A stretch of 64,000 nt of DNA, from NCBI RefSeq assembly GCF_900142925.1, contig NZ_FRCN01000016.1, positions 186,001 to 250,000 of the forward strand. Direction: 5' to 3'. Made by a program: the position numbers and the translations under genes. Shown here piece by piece: positions 10,186 to 20,323 of this stretch. Numbering within the stretch: position 1 is the first letter of the stretch; every line of letters starts with the position of its first letter. The notes below the pieces were generated by a model. It ran no database searches. It saw nothing but the letters and a program-made list of their open reading frames with translations, and was not told the origin of the DNA. The stretch comes from Chitinophaga sp. CF418 (GTDB lineage Bacteria > Bacteroidota > Bacteroidia > Chitinophagales > Chitinophagaceae).

Positions 10186-10328
10186 TTCCTGTTTTTATGT
10201 TTACAATTAATATGCCTGGTCAGCTTGGCTGGAATTACCATTTCACACGAGACTTCTGCGAGTCAACTGAATACCTCCACGATCAGGCTCGTCAGGAGCC
10301 CCGTGCTTGTGGTAGATTCTAACAACAA

Positions 10329-11936
10329 CTATTTACCTCCAAGATTCGCTTTCACCAGTTTTACAAAAACATCCGGTGTTACTACGCGTATATTAGGATT
10401 TAAACCGTCTACGACTGTTTTGATACTGGCGAGATCTTTTGTCCAGGTATGGACAAACACCAGCGTATAACCCGATGCGCTGGAAGGATCTGCCGGCCGG
10501 GCGTTGATATTGCTGATCACGGTGGCCTCTTCTTCCAGTCCTGCCCAGAGATTGTCTCTCGCTTCTATCACAGGTTTACCATTATCTGCAAACTGAATGC
10601 TTCCATTTGGCGCTTCTCCATACCCCGTATAGATCAATCCGTCTATATTGCTTTGAGATAAATATTTATTCCAGAGATCCATGCGCCCGATAGCGCCCTG
10701 GTCCAGTATGTTCACAATATTGAGGTCCGCCTTTCCCATGAATGTATTCAACCTGTTGAGGTATTTATCAAGAGCGGCAGCCGGCATTTTACTGGGAAAG
10801 GTGTAACCACTTCCGCTGGGACCGGCTACAAAGCGATCTTTGCCAGATGCATTTTCATAATACCAGCGTAATGCAGCGGGCGCAAGGTCCACCAGGGAAG
10901 GACTGATCGTATATCCCATATTAAAGGAACCGCGGATCGGGTTACTGAAATAATGCTGCAAGGACCAGAGGTCATATGCGATGTTATCGCCATCGCTTAC
11001 CAGGAATGTTACATAATGTACATTGCTTTCTGTAGCAGGGGTTGCCGGTGTTTGCTGCCGGATAGCAGTGTTGTCGTATATACTGTTTAGCGGAGCGAGG
11101 TTAGCGGCGAGGTCTGTGGGAAGCATTACAACCCCCGCCTGGGCGGCATTAGATACCATAGAGAATTCTTCCTGTCCATATCCGAAACAGAAAGCTTCGG
11201 GGTCAAGGTGCTTCAGCACCGTTTGGCGCCAGGATGTTTCTCCGTCATAGAAAGTAAATGCGTTGGTGAGTGTAATGTAATCGCGCAGGTGATGATTGAT
11301 AGTCGGTGTCAGTTCAGCTGCGAGGGCATTGCTAAAAGCCTTCGGATAATTGCTGTACACCCATTTCTCATCGCGTGTACGTACATCTGCTTTGCGGGTG
11401 GTAATACCTGCCGCACGCAGTGCTGTTTCCAGGCTTGCATCCACAGCAATCGCATTCATGGGGCCACACAGAGAGGTGGCTGCTGTCAGCGATCTTTGAT
11501 TGCTTGCACGGTTGTACAACACATACCCACTTATTTTCGACTTAAAGTGATTTACGAGATCTGCCCAGGAAGAATAGTTGGTGAGTGTAATGCCATATTT
11601 GCTGCTCATGTAATTGGTCCATACAGCAGAGGGACCTCCTTCGTCAATGTATATCTGATCGGCAGAAGTTTTAGCAACAAGTCCCTGTAAAGTAGCGACC
11701 AATACTTTCTCTTCAGCGGAAAGATTGTTGCCGCTGATCACACAAAGAGATTTCAATGCAGTCCCTTTCTGGTGCAGTACACCTTTGCTGAGTATCTGGG
11801 TGTTTTTGACTGTATCGGTCTTTGAGGCATCTATAGGAGTGCCTGTAATAGCTGGTGATTGATTACTGCTTTTACTACATCCAAAACATCCGATACCCGC
11901 CGCAATCAGCAGCGTGCAAACAAGTTTTTTCTTCAT
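10329..11936 (-). CDS. GxGYxYP domain lipoprotein (putative glycoside hydrolase)
   Basis: The 535-residue lipoprotein has its lipobox at GCFGC (Cys20). The centre carries HYVTFLVSDGDNIAYDLWSL and, near residue 375, SGSGYTFPSK, the motif that names the GxGYxYP family (here with Phe in the sixth position). The family is found in Bacteroidota utilisation loci and is annotated as a putative glycoside hydrolase, but its reaction has not been assigned to my knowledge. It starts 11 bp after the DUF1735 gene, so it is cotranscribed with the outer-membrane uptake genes and probably acts on the same glycan at the cell surface. Confidence 0.85.
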   Translation of the reverse strand: MKKKLVCTLLIAAGIGCFGCSKSSNQSPAITGTPIDASKTDTVKNTQILSKGVLHQKGTALKSLCVISGNNLSAEEKVLVATLQGLVAKTSADQIYIDEGGPSAVWTNYMSSKYGITLTNYSSWADLVNHFKSKISGYVLYNRASNQRSLTAATSLCGPMNAIAVDASLETALRAAGITTRKADVRTRDEKWVYSNYPKAFSNALAAELTPTINHHLRDYITLTNAFTFYDGETSWRQTVLKHLDPEAFCFGYGQEEFSMVSNAAQAGVVMLPTDLAANLAPLNSIYDNTAIRQQTPATPATESNVHYVTFLVSDGDNIAYDLWSLQHYFSNPIRGSFNMGYTISPSLVDLAPAALRWYYENASGKDRFVAGPSGSGYTFPSKMPAAALDKYLNRLNTFMGKADLNIVNILDQGAIGRMDLWNKYLSQSNIDGLIYTGYGEAPNGSIQFADNGKPVIEARDNLWAGLEEEATVISNINARPADPSSASGYTLVFVHTWTKDLASIKTVVDGLNPNIRVVTPDVFVKLVKANLGGK

Positions 11937-11947
11937 GTTCCTTGGGT

Positions 11948-12937
11948 TTAGAATATTTGTATTTCTGCAATATTGGTACTGGATGTGGCGTATACTTTTG
12001 TTACGGTGACCTTCACGTACCTCGCCTCTTTTAATGTAGACACAAAGTATCTATACCAGGGCTGGCCGGCATCGTGTGGAATATCTTTGATACTGGCAAC
12101 ATCATCCCATGTAACATTATCAGCACTTACAGACACCGTAACATCCTGAGGTTGTCCATGGCCCTCTGTTTGCCAGTCGCCTTCAAAATAACGGTCCATA
12201 ATGCCTATGCCATGTACCGGTTTTATTTCACCCATATCAATGATAATATAATGTGGCGGTCCGGGTTCACCACCAGACCATTTTGAATTCCAGAAAGTAG
12301 AAGGATCTTCGTCAATAGCTGCCTTAGCAAGGCCGTTGCCTCCACCTTCTGCAGGTTCTTCGGTAGAAAACCCCGCAATGCTCCATCCACTTTCATCGTA
12401 AGGTTGCATACTCGCCAGATCGGCCGTACCATTTACAACAAAATAGGTGGTTTGCTGATAGCCACTTCCTGCCGCCCCGGTAATGCTTTCTATGCTTACG
12501 GGAATCATATAATCCTGGAACGGATTTATTTTATCCTTTGCAATTATTTTAAGGGACAGGTTGCCGGTACCGGCAGCTCCTTTCGCGATGGTGGCGCTGG
12601 CCTGCAGCTCGTAGCTGCCTGCCGGCAGTAAAGGGTAACTGGTACCGTTTTCTTCATTGAACTTTGCCACAAGAGAAGTGTCTGCCTTGAAATGTATTGT
12701 AATCTCGTTAGCAGCGTTTATGCCCGATACAGTAGCATAATCTGTTCCTGTTAATACGGCGCTATAGGATACAACAAAAGGAGTATCTGCAATAGCAAAT
12801 TCCTTTTTTACAATGCCTTTCCCGGCTTCCGGCATGTAGACCGTTTCGGCGCTATGGTCATCTTTTTTGCATGCGCTAATGCAGGCAACAGCTAGAAGAA
12901 ATGTGTATATATGAAGATGAGAGATCTTTGTTTTCAT
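11948..12937 (-). CDS. Surface glycan-binding lipoprotein: DUF1735 plus F5/8-type C domain
   Basis: The frame extends upstream to 12988, but the ATG at 12937 is chosen because it starts a lipoprotein signal (FLLAVACISAC) and clears the SusD stop at 12958 by 20 bp. From this start the protein has 329 residues. Residues of about 30-160 are a DUF1735 (BT_3987-like) domain (KEFAIADTPFVVSYSAVL and FNEENGTSYPLLPAGSYEL). Residues of about 170-329 form a discoidin/F5-8C carbohydrate-binding domain (AIDEDPSTFWNSKWSGG and PHYIIIDMGE). Such proteins follow SusD in many utilisation loci and act as surface glycan-binding proteins, the SusE/F role. Confidence 0.85.
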   Translation of the reverse strand: MKTKISHLHIYTFLLAVACISACKKDDHSAETVYMPEAGKGIVKKEFAIADTPFVVSYSAVLTGTDYATVSGINAANEITIHFKADTSLVAKFNEENGTSYPLLPAGSYELQASATIAKGAAGTGNLSLKIIAKDKINPFQDYMIPVSIESITGAAGSGYQQTTYFVVNGTADLASMQPYDESGWSIAGFSTEEPAEGGGNGLAKAAIDEDPSTFWNSKWSGGEPGPPHYIIIDMGEIKPVHGIGIMDRYFEGDWQTEGHGQPQDVTVSVSADNVTWDDVASIKDIPHDAGQPWYRYFVSTLKEARYVKVTVTKVYATSSTNIAEIQIF

Positions 12938-12957
12938 GACTGCGTTTTTATGTACGA

Positions 12958-14727
12958 TTAATACCCTGGATTCTGTCCGTTTATCCATGCATCCTTACCT
13001 CCGTTTTGTGCCCGGATCTTGTAATTACGATCCAATACATTCTGCGGAATAGGCATGTGGTACATTTTGGGAAGGAATAAACGGTTGCTCACATTCGTGC
13101 GTGTGTAAACGAGTGACCCATTATTGGATGTTATGACCATACCAACTTCCGGACGGTTTAATACACCTGGCGTACCATCCACCATTTTATCAGCAATCTT
13201 CCAACGCAATACATCCCACCAGCGTTTATCTTCAAATGCCAGTTCTACACGGCGTTCGCGGCGGATGATCTCCCGCATTTTATCCTTATTTACAGCGCCA
13301 TAGGTAGCTTCTACAGTCGGCAGGTTATTATTACGGGTCCGCACTTTGTTCACTGCAGCCAGTACGTCAGGCGTAGGGCCATTCACTTCATTTTCTGCTT
13401 CTGCAAAACTGAGCAGTACTTCTGCATAGCGGAAGAACATATAGTTCTGATAGGAGGTGCTGTTAGCCCTGTTATCGCTTCCGATAATACTTTCATCCAG
13501 CCTTTTGCAGGCATAATAGCCGGTATGCGTAACGTCGCTGCTATAGCCCAGATCTATTTCATTTTCTGTGCTCCGTCCCAGGCCCACTACTGTCCGGATG
13601 GTATCGCCCTGCCATGGAGATCCGTTGAAAAGGATCGTCTGGTAGAAACGTTTTTCCCTGTTCACATATGGATGCTGTGGATCATAACCGGAGCCGGATT
13701 CTCCGATGGCTTTTCCGTTGGCCATGGAGAATTCATCTACCAGTTCCTGTGTGGGCTGGAAGTTACCCCATGCCACTTCAGTTCCATTGACGATAGTAGG
13801 GCCTTCTTTACCCTCCAGTTGTCCGCCTTTACCGGGCATATATTGTCTGGCAAAAATAGATTCAAGGCTATTGTTAGCTGTTTTCAGGAATAAAGTCCTG
13901 AAGTCGGGATATAGGTCATACACACCCAGGTCTATCACGGCCTTGTTGGTGGCAGATGCTTTTTTCCATTTTTCCAGGTCGCCTCCCGGACTAGCCGCAT
14001 TACCTGAATTGCGTAAGGGACTGGCTTCATAGAGTTCACACCATCCTTTCAGCGTAAGTGCTGCACCTTTCGTAGGTCTGCCGGGTTCCGACTGATTGGG
14101 CGGTAAGATAGTTGCTATATCCGCCAGTTCATTCGTAATAAACTGGAAGGTTGCTTCTTCAGTGCTCCTTGGTACATAAATGCTGTCGCCCTGTGTGATA
14201 TTGTCCAGTGTTCTCGTGATAACAGGTACACCACCATAGGCCATCCACAGCCAGTGATAGAACATAGTACGGAGAAAGCGCGCTTCAGCAATCCTTTTTG
14301 TTTTATAATCGTCGGGCAGATTTGACGCCGTTACTTTTTCTATGAACAGGTTACATTTTCTGATCTTCTCGTAGTTGCCGGTTCTGCTGTCATTGTTGTC
14401 TGTTTTTCCCCAATACCACATATCCCAGGGGCCGCGGGGCAGGTTGGAAGGGGTCACATTGGCCACACGTATATTGGCATATCCCTGCATCCAGGTAACG
14501 CCTACATCGGAGTTGTCAGTATATTGATCCAGGTGTTCCGTTTCATTATTCATGTCCGGAAGCTGGTTGTAAACATCGTTCAGGAACAGGTCTGCATTGG
14601 CCGCTGATGACCATACAATATCATCGCCTACGCGATCTCTTGGTGATATTTCCAGGGAGTTTTTATTACAGGCTGTTAGCGATACACCCAGAAGGGCAAT
14701 AAGGCAGCTTTGTTTTATGGTGATCAT
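12958..14727 (-). CDS. susD: SusD/RagB family nutrient-binding lipoprotein
   Basis: The 589-residue product carries a lipobox (VSLTAC, Cys20) and the typical SusD N-terminal segment (VWSSAANADLFLNDVYNQL). It also has a TPR-rich core (IAEARFLRTMFYHWLWMAYG) and the C-terminal block IRRERRVELAFEDKRWWDVL, diagnostic of the family. It caps the SusC barrel and binds glycan oligomers at the cell surface. The gap to the SusC stop is only 18 bp, consistent with one transcript. Confidence 0.97.
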   Translation of the reverse strand: MITIKQSCLIALLGVSLTACNKNSLEISPRDRVGDDIVWSSAANADLFLNDVYNQLPDMNNETEHLDQYTDNSDVGVTWMQGYANIRVANVTPSNLPRGPWDMWYWGKTDNNDSRTGNYEKIRKCNLFIEKVTASNLPDDYKTKRIAEARFLRTMFYHWLWMAYGGVPVITRTLDNITQGDSIYVPRSTEEATFQFITNELADIATILPPNQSEPGRPTKGAALTLKGWCELYEASPLRNSGNAASPGGDLEKWKKASATNKAVIDLGVYDLYPDFRTLFLKTANNSLESIFARQYMPGKGGQLEGKEGPTIVNGTEVAWGNFQPTQELVDEFSMANGKAIGESGSGYDPQHPYVNREKRFYQTILFNGSPWQGDTIRTVVGLGRSTENEIDLGYSSDVTHTGYYACKRLDESIIGSDNRANSTSYQNYMFFRYAEVLLSFAEAENEVNGPTPDVLAAVNKVRTRNNNLPTVEATYGAVNKDKMREIIRRERRVELAFEDKRWWDVLRWKIADKMVDGTPGVLNRPEVGMVITSNNGSLVYTRTNVSNRLFLPKMYHMPIPQNVLDRNYKIRAQNGGKDAWINGQNPGY

Positions 14728-14745
14728 TTTTCTTTCAATTTTTGT

Positions 14746-17700
14746 TTAGAAGATAACATTCAGACCCACTGAAGTAGTTTGTTGCTGAAAGTAATATTGT
14801 CCGTTTGAAGAGCGGGCTTCAGGATCGATCTTCTCTTTCATATTTGGTGTCCATGTCCACAGGTTTTGTCCGGCAGCATATACACGCAGTTGTTGTATAC
14901 CTATCCGTTTAGTGAGTTTTGAAGGCAGGGAATAACCCAGTTCAGCACTTCTGAGTTTGATATAGGAGGCATCTCTTACCCACCAGGAAGAAAACCTTGT
15001 GTTATAGTCTTTAGGTTGTGTGCTGACGCGTGGATATAGGGCGCTTGTATTGGCCGGCGTCCAGTGATCTTTGTAATACAGTTCACTTGCGGATCCCTGT
15101 TGATCAAATGGGAATACCAGGTTACCTCCTACAGGAAGGCTGATCTGGGTAGCCGCCTGCAACAGGAGGTTGAGATCAAATCCTTTCCAGGATAAGGCGG
15201 GTGAAAGACCAAAGATCATCTGTGGTGTACCGTTTGGTCTGCCAATCACTGTCTGGTCATTATCGTCAATAATGCCATCTGGTTTACCAGAGGGGCCACT
15301 CAGGTCTGCATATTTCAGATCGCCGGGACGTACCGGAGCATCCGGAATAGAAGCAACGCCTGTTTTCAGGGAACCATCTGTATTAAAATCGGCTGGTGTA
15401 AAATAACCAAGCGCTTTCAATCCGAATTGTGTACCGTTTGCACGTCCTGTCTGACGGCGGTTAGGATTATTGTAGGTCGCATCTGTTTCAAATACCTGCA
15501 GCAGTTTATTTTGCGCATAGGTGAAATTCCCATTCAGGTCCAGCCGCAAGCCGTTGGAAAAAGTATGACTGGTGCCAATGCCCAGTTCAAATCCATGGTT
15601 ACTCATAATGGCTGCATTCTGTTCCGTAAGACCTACACCATATTCTGCCGGTACAGTAACAGTGGGAGGGACGAGCATGTTGGAGCGTTTTTCATAGAAG
15701 TAGTCGGCAGTTATATTGAGTTTACCCTTCCACAAAGCAGCATCTATACCCACATCGGTTTTTTTAGCTCTTTCCCATGTAATGGCAGTATTAGCCTGCA
15801 ATACTTCACTGATACCTGCCGTTAACCTGCCATCGAGCACGGCGGCATTGTTATAGATGGAATAGCCTGTCAGATATTGAAAAGGACCTCCGGCCAGGTT
15901 GCCGGATTCTCCATAGGAAGCTCTTATCTTCAGTGCATCTACCCAGGCCACATTATCTTTCATGAAGTTTTCACGTGCCATATTCCAGCCGAGTGAAAAT
16001 GCGGGGAAGAAACCATATTTATGACCAGGAGCGAAGTAATAGTGTCCATCATATCTACCTGATACTTCTGCCAGGTACTTACCATCATAATTATAGCTCA
16101 GGCGGTATACATAGCCTATCTGTCTTTGCTGTGATGATGATCCTCCATTGGAGAGTTCACCCTGTGCAGTACCGCCACGATCCAGTTCATCAATATCAAT
16201 AGGATAATTGATCCTGCCGCCGGAAAGATCCCAGTATTTCTGAGTCCGTGATTCCAATACACCCAGGAAAGTAACATCGTGTTTACCAAAGGTATTGTGA
16301 TAGTTCAGGTATCCCTGGTAGGTGAACGATTTATTCTGACTGGTACTCAGGTTCAGCGTTGGTTTGGATGGACCGATATAAGTTGGATTGAAGGTGTAGG
16401 GCGTTGTCGTAAAATCTGCGCTGTAAGTCAGAATAGGTGTTTTCCATGTTTTAGAATAGGTATTATAGGGGTCGTAACTGGCCACACCTTTTATGCTCAA
16501 ACCCTTTATGAATGGCAGTTGCTGTTCAATGCTGAACGTGGTCATGATCTGTGTATTCTCGTTACGGGAATACCCGCTATGTGCAATAGTACCTACCAGT
16601 GAATTGGTGATGTAACTACCCCATAAACCGTTGGAATAATAGATGGCCGATGTGGGCGGTGTTCTGAATGCCTGGTACATGATGCCTCCACCAGCAGAAG
16701 CGTACCGGTTATTGGGGTCGCCGCTGCCAGCATCTGAATATCCGGAGTAATTCTGATCTTCCACCCAGCCACTGAGAGAGAGGGATACGTGGGTGTATTT
16801 AGCCGCCTCGATGTCCAGGTTCGCCAGTGCATTATATTTTTTCAGGTTGGTGGTTGAGAATTGTCCTTCCTGACTGGTATACCCTAGTGCCGCAAAATAT
16901 TTCATCTTTTCTGAGCCTCCTGATAGTTGCAGGTTATGGTTGGTCAGTATCGCATTTCGCTGGATCACATCCCGTAATCCCCGGCTGTTGGGATACCTGT
17001 CGCGGTCTGCATCGGCGGCGCCATCCACTGTTTTCTTGTATCCGGCTATTTGTGCATCTGTGAATGATAGGTTGAAGTTATCGTTCCGGTTGGCTTCATT
17101 GGTCAGCAATGCATACTGGTATGAGTTCACCATACGGGGCATCCTGGTAGGATTCTGAAATCCTGCATAGCCATTATAGGATAGCACAGGAGCGCCGGTT
17201 TTCCCTTTTTTGGTAGTGACCAGGATCACGCCATTGGCGCCGGCAAGGCCATACGGTGCTACGGCGGCAGCATCTTTTAATATGGTAATGCTTTCAATCG
17301 TAGCGGGATCCAGCCTTGAGAAGTCCCTGTAGATACCATCAACGACCAGCAGCGGATTGGCATTGCCAATGGTGGAAGTACCTCTGATCCGGATTCTCGA
17401 ACCATCCAGTCCCGGTTCACCACTTCCCTGATCGGCGATAAGACCAGGCATACGGCCTACAAGATTATTGGTGAGATTCACTACCGGTTTCTGTGCAAAA
17501 TCTTTCCCTTTCATAGTGGATACCGCCGCTATACTGGTGGCTTTCAGCTGTGTTCCATAACCAACCACTATTACTTCACCAAGGGCAGTAGTATTTTCTT
17601 CCAGTTGTACATTTATTGATGGACGGCCGGCTACCGGTACTTCTTTGGTAATGTAGCCGATAAAAGAGAAAACCAGTATGCTTTGTTCGTCAGCCACCCG

Positions 17701-18255
17701 GATAGAGAATTTCCCTTCCTGGTCTGTATTGGTCCCATTTAAAGCGCCTTTTAACCGGATACTGACGCCGGGTAGTTTTTCACCCTTTGCAGAGGTTACT
17801 GTACCTGTGACCACCAGTTGTTGCTGCTGTGGTGTATTCTCCGGTACAGGCGCCGGAATAACCGGGATAATGAAGATGTAATGATCTTTCTGTTGATACG
17901 TGAGACCGGTACCTGAAAGCAGAAGATCCAGGGTGGAAGCTACCGTGCGGGTAGATGCAGGAAGCTGGATATGTGTAAACCGGCTTATCTCAGCTTTCCT
18001 GTAGCCGAAACGGAAATTGGTCTTTTGTTCAATCTCCTTCAATGCCGTTTCCAGGCTTTTCCCCGAAAGGCCCATTGAAATGGTGGTTTCGCGGATGTCC
18101 TGACCGCTTGTTTTTGCTGCTATCAGTATGTTACAGCAGATTAATAGTATTGCTAATACTAACGTGGAGCATCTCATAATCCAAATGATGGTTTTGAGCG
18201 GGACAGAACGTTCATAAGGAGGGAACGTGGAGCCCTGACTTACAAAAAAATGCAT
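14746..18255 (-). CDS. susC: SusC/RagA TonB-linked outer-membrane transporter with N-terminal STN domain
   Basis: The 1169-residue protein has its hydrophobic signal segment at about residues 27-50 (ATG at 18177 is an alternative start; long N-terminal extensions are common in this group). Then follow a secretin/TonB N-terminal STN domain (GKSLETALKEIEQKTNFRFG) at about 60-130, a carboxypeptidase regulatory-like domain (GVSIRLKGALNGTNTDQEG), the plug with the SusC box (NPLLVVDGIYRDFSRLDP and APYGLAGANGVILVTTKKGK) and a beta-barrel ending in TTSVGLNVIF. The STN domain marks a transporter that signals to an anti-sigma factor. This fits the adjacent FecR/ECF pair: substrate loading would release the sigma factor to switch on the locus. 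Confidence 0.97.
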   Translation of the reverse strand: MHFFVSQGSTFPPYERSVPLKTIIWIMRCSTLVLAILLICCNILIAAKTSGQDIRETTISMGLSGKSLETALKEIEQKTNFRFGYRKAEISRFTHIQLPASTRTVASTLDLLLSGTGLTYQQKDHYIFIIPVIPAPVPENTPQQQQLVVTGTVTSAKGEKLPGVSIRLKGALNGTNTDQEGKFSIRVADEQSILVFSFIGYITKEVPVAGRPSINVQLEENTTALGEVIVVGYGTQLKATSIAAVSTMKGKDFAQKPVVNLTNNLVGRMPGLIADQGSGEPGLDGSRIRIRGTSTIGNANPLLVVDGIYRDFSRLDPATIESITILKDAAAVAPYGLAGANGVILVTTKKGKTGAPVLSYNGYAGFQNPTRMPRMVNSYQYALLTNEANRNDNFNLSFTDAQIAGYKKTVDGAADADRDRYPNSRGLRDVIQRNAILTNHNLQLSGGSEKMKYFAALGYTSQEGQFSTTNLKKYNALANLDIEAAKYTHVSLSLSGWVEDQNYSGYSDAGSGDPNNRYASAGGGIMYQAFRTPPTSAIYYSNGLWGSYITNSLVGTIAHSGYSRNENTQIMTTFSIEQQLPFIKGLSIKGVASYDPYNTYSKTWKTPILTYSADFTTTPYTFNPTYIGPSKPTLNLSTSQNKSFTYQGYLNYHNTFGKHDVTFLGVLESRTQKYWDLSGGRINYPIDIDELDRGGTAQGELSNGGSSSQQRQIGYVYRLSYNYDGKYLAEVSGRYDGHYYFAPGHKYGFFPAFSLGWNMARENFMKDNVAWVDALKIRASYGESGNLAGGPFQYLTGYSIYNNAAVLDGRLTAGISEVLQANTAITWERAKKTDVGIDAALWKGKLNITADYFYEKRSNMLVPPTVTVPAEYGVGLTEQNAAIMSNHGFELGIGTSHTFSNGLRLDLNGNFTYAQNKLLQVFETDATYNNPNRRQTGRANGTQFGLKALGYFTPADFNTDGSLKTGVASIPDAPVRPGDLKYADLSGPSGKPDGIIDDNDQTVIGRPNGTPQMIFGLSPALSWKGFDLNLLLQAATQISLPVGGNLVFPFDQQGSASELYYKDHWTPANTSALYPRVSTQPKDYNTRFSSWWVRDASYIKLRSAELGYSLPSKLTKRIGIQQLRVYAAGQNLWTWTPNMKEKIDPEARSSNGQYYFQQQTTSVGLNVIF

Positions 18256-18308
18256 AGATTTGTTTGGTTTTAATCGGTTTGAACGCTGGTTTAAAATCTA
18301 CCTGATTG

Positions 18309-18328
18309 CAGGTACTTGCCTGTACCTG
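18309..18328. promoter_or_regulatory. Short inverted repeat between FecR and SusC genes
   Basis: A 7-bp perfect inverted repeat (CAGGTAC and GTACCTG, 6-nt loop) sits in the gap between fecR and susC. It could be an RNA hairpin or a binding site separating regulator from structural-gene expression. No function can be assigned from sequence alone. Confidence 0.35.
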
Positions 18329-18341
18329 TAATTATCCTTTA

Positions 18342-19349
18342 TTACCGCTGTGGTTGCCTCCGCAGCGGTTTTTTCTGGCTGATAGTGATGATATTTCCTT
18401 CTATGTGATAGCTAAAGCCGTTCAGTTGGCTGATCATATTCATAACTTCCCCTATATTTTCTCCATGTAGGAAGGAGAAAGAAAACCGGGACTTTTTCAG
18501 TTCGGGATCGGCGAATACGATTGCTACATTGTACCATTTGCCTATGGTAACTGCAGCTTCTTCCATGGTCACATTGTCCAGTATTAATTCGCCTTTTGTC
18601 CAGGCTACCATATTGCCTGCAATAGTGTCTCTCAGGGCCACCTGCTTATTTTGCGGATGATATTCCAGGAGCTGGTTAGCTACAACCACGCCCAGCGCTG
18701 TGTTGCCTTCAGCTACGCTTACTTTACCGTTTACCACTGCCACTGTCAGTTGCTGATCATATGCCTGTATATTAAATGCGGTACCTAATACTTTAGTAGT
18801 AACACTGCCGGTATGCACCAGGAAGGGTTGATTATCCCGGTGCGTTACATCGAAATATCCCTCACCATGTAGGAACAGCTCCCGCGTGTTGCCTGTAAAA
18901 CTGGCAGGATAACGAAGTGTGCTACCCCCTTTGAGCCAGACGGTAGAACCGTCTGCCAGCTTCAGTTGCTGGCGTTGGCCCGCCGGAACAGACAATTCCC
19001 TGTAAGCAACAGGAGCTGTCCGGGTTGGCGTAAATAATAAGTAGGCGCTTGCCCCGGTAGCCAGCAGCAGTAATATAGCTGCTGCATAGCTTAACCAGCG
19101 GCGTTTCTTATGTATAGGTTGTTGGACAAAACGCGCATTTCCTGTAATCTGCTGATATAATGCATCTGATTCCTCCGGCCTCAATTGCTGGGCGGGCGAC
19201 AATTCCGCCCACATACGGTCTATTGCCGACTGGAGGGCGGCATCTTCCGTTGCGGCGGCCAGGTACCCCATAAGTTCATCATAATCTTCAGCATTGATGT
19301 TATTATTAGTCAGGTAGCCGAGCAGTTGATATATGCGTTCTTCATTCAC
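18342..19349 (-). CDS. FecR family anti-sigma factor (DUF4974 C-terminus)
   Basis: The 335-residue product has a cytoplasmic N-terminal segment of about 85 residues and one membrane span (LSYAAAILLLLATGASAYLLF). The periplasmic FecR domain (YRELSVPAGQRQQLKLADGS, ELFLHGEGYFDV, GSVTTKVLGTAFNIQAY) is followed by the C-terminal DUF4974 domain (LDNVTMEEAAVTIGKWYNV). It holds the neighbouring ECF sigma factor inactive until the STN domain of SusC signals. It lies between the sigma gene and susC in the standard order. Confidence 0.95.
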   Translation of the reverse strand: MNEERIYQLLGYLTNNNINAEDYDELMGYLAAATEDAALQSAIDRMWAELSPAQQLRPEESDALYQQITGNARFVQQPIHKKRRWLSYAAAILLLLATGASAYLLFTPTRTAPVAYRELSVPAGQRQQLKLADGSTVWLKGGSTLRYPASFTGNTRELFLHGEGYFDVTHRDNQPFLVHTGSVTTKVLGTAFNIQAYDQQLTVAVVNGKVSVAEGNTALGVVVANQLLEYHPQNKQVALRDTIAGNMVAWTKGELILDNVTMEEAAVTIGKWYNVAIVFADPELKKSRFSFSFLHGENIGEVMNMISQLNGFSYHIEGNIITISQKKPLRRQPQR

Positions 19350-19436
19350 GTGGATTACATTTTATATGTCCTTAAAAAGGTGATATAGTGCAATACACGC
19401 GAGCCTGCCTGTTCGGGTAGTCAGTTTTAAAAAAAA

Positions 19437-20030
19437 TTAATAAAACAGGAAAAAGAAGAAAACCGGAAGGAGAATTTCGGTTTTGTCAAAGCAGGTCCGC
19501 AGGGTTTTTAATGCGCCTGTCAGATGATATTTTACGGTATGGACGGAGATTTGCATACGGGAGGCAATTTCTTCATAGGTAAGCCCTTCAAATCTGCTTA
19601 GCCGGAAAACCATTTGCTGCTGCAATGGTAATTTATTCAAAATCAGTGTAGTAAGACGTTCGAGGTCGGCGCTGAGAATGGCTTCTTCGGTTTCATTATG
19701 TTCCGGGTGCATGGTAAGCCATAACTTCTTGCGGGCAGCCTGTGAGGTGGCAGTTTGCCGTAACATATTCAGCGTCACCCTTCTCGCTATCGTAAATAAC
19801 CAGGGGGCCAGTGGATATTCACTATTCAATTGTAAGCGGTGCTCCCACAGTCGTAACATCGTTTCCTGCACCACTTCCTTGCTTTGTTCCTTATTTTTAA
19901 AAAACTGATAAGCGAGGCCATAAATCCTTTGGCTGTATTGGTCAAATACTACCCTGAATGCAGATTCATCCCCATCACGCAGACGCATGATCAGATCCCA
20001 ATCAAAAGATTTTATGACACTTTCCACCAA
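19437..20030 (-). CDS. ECF-type RNA polymerase sigma-70 factor
   Basis: The 197-residue product carries sigma region 2 (AFRVVFDQYSQRIYGLAYQF and VVQETMLRLWEHR) and region 4 (LPLQQQMVFRLSRFEGLTYE, then HTVKYHLTGALKTL). The unusual tail LLPVFFFFLFY is strongly hydrophobic. It is the first gene of the leftward utilisation locus and the presumed activator of susC and downstream genes, regulated by the adjacent FecR protein. ATG codons a few residues downstream are possible alternative starts. Confidence 0.95.
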   Translation of the reverse strand: MVESVIKSFDWDLIMRLRDGDESAFRVVFDQYSQRIYGLAYQFFKNKEQSKEVVQETMLRLWEHRLQLNSEYPLAPWLFTIARRVTLNMLRQTATSQAARKKLWLTMHPEHNETEEAILSADLERLTTLILNKLPLQQQMVFRLSRFEGLTYEEIASRMQISVHTVKYHLTGALKTLRTCFDKTEILLPVFFFFLFY

Positions 20031-20323
20031 CCAGGTAATTAATTTAGAAAAACGTGGTATTGATCCCCCAGAATAATGCTGATGAATCTAAGGTATGGAA
20101 TTTAATATCGATTTTTTATCTTTTTTAGTTGTATATAATTTTTGTTATAGAATGGAATAGCCGCTAAATATAATATGATAAAAATGAGCATGCATAATGG
20201 CCGGGTAGGGCTGGCAGGAATCTGTTGTGCATTATCTACCGCTGTTACAAGGGATGAAAGGGGGCGTCCTGGAATGAAATTTCAGTCCGAAGGATAACAT
20301 TTTCACAATAGGAGCGCAATTTT

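Noticed and set aside
18342..18375. Hairpin with a T-run on the plus strand (CCGCTG ... CAGCGG TTTTTT)
   Set aside because: It lies inside the 3' coding end of the FecR gene and points away from it; no plus-strand transcript is expected to end there.
20161..20300. 40-aa plus-strand frame and an imperfect palindrome around GAAATTTC at 20271-20288
   Set aside because: The peptide lacks any recognisable feature, and the palindrome lies beyond the 3' end of the regulator gene and upstream of a sigma gene pointing the other way; neither is supported.
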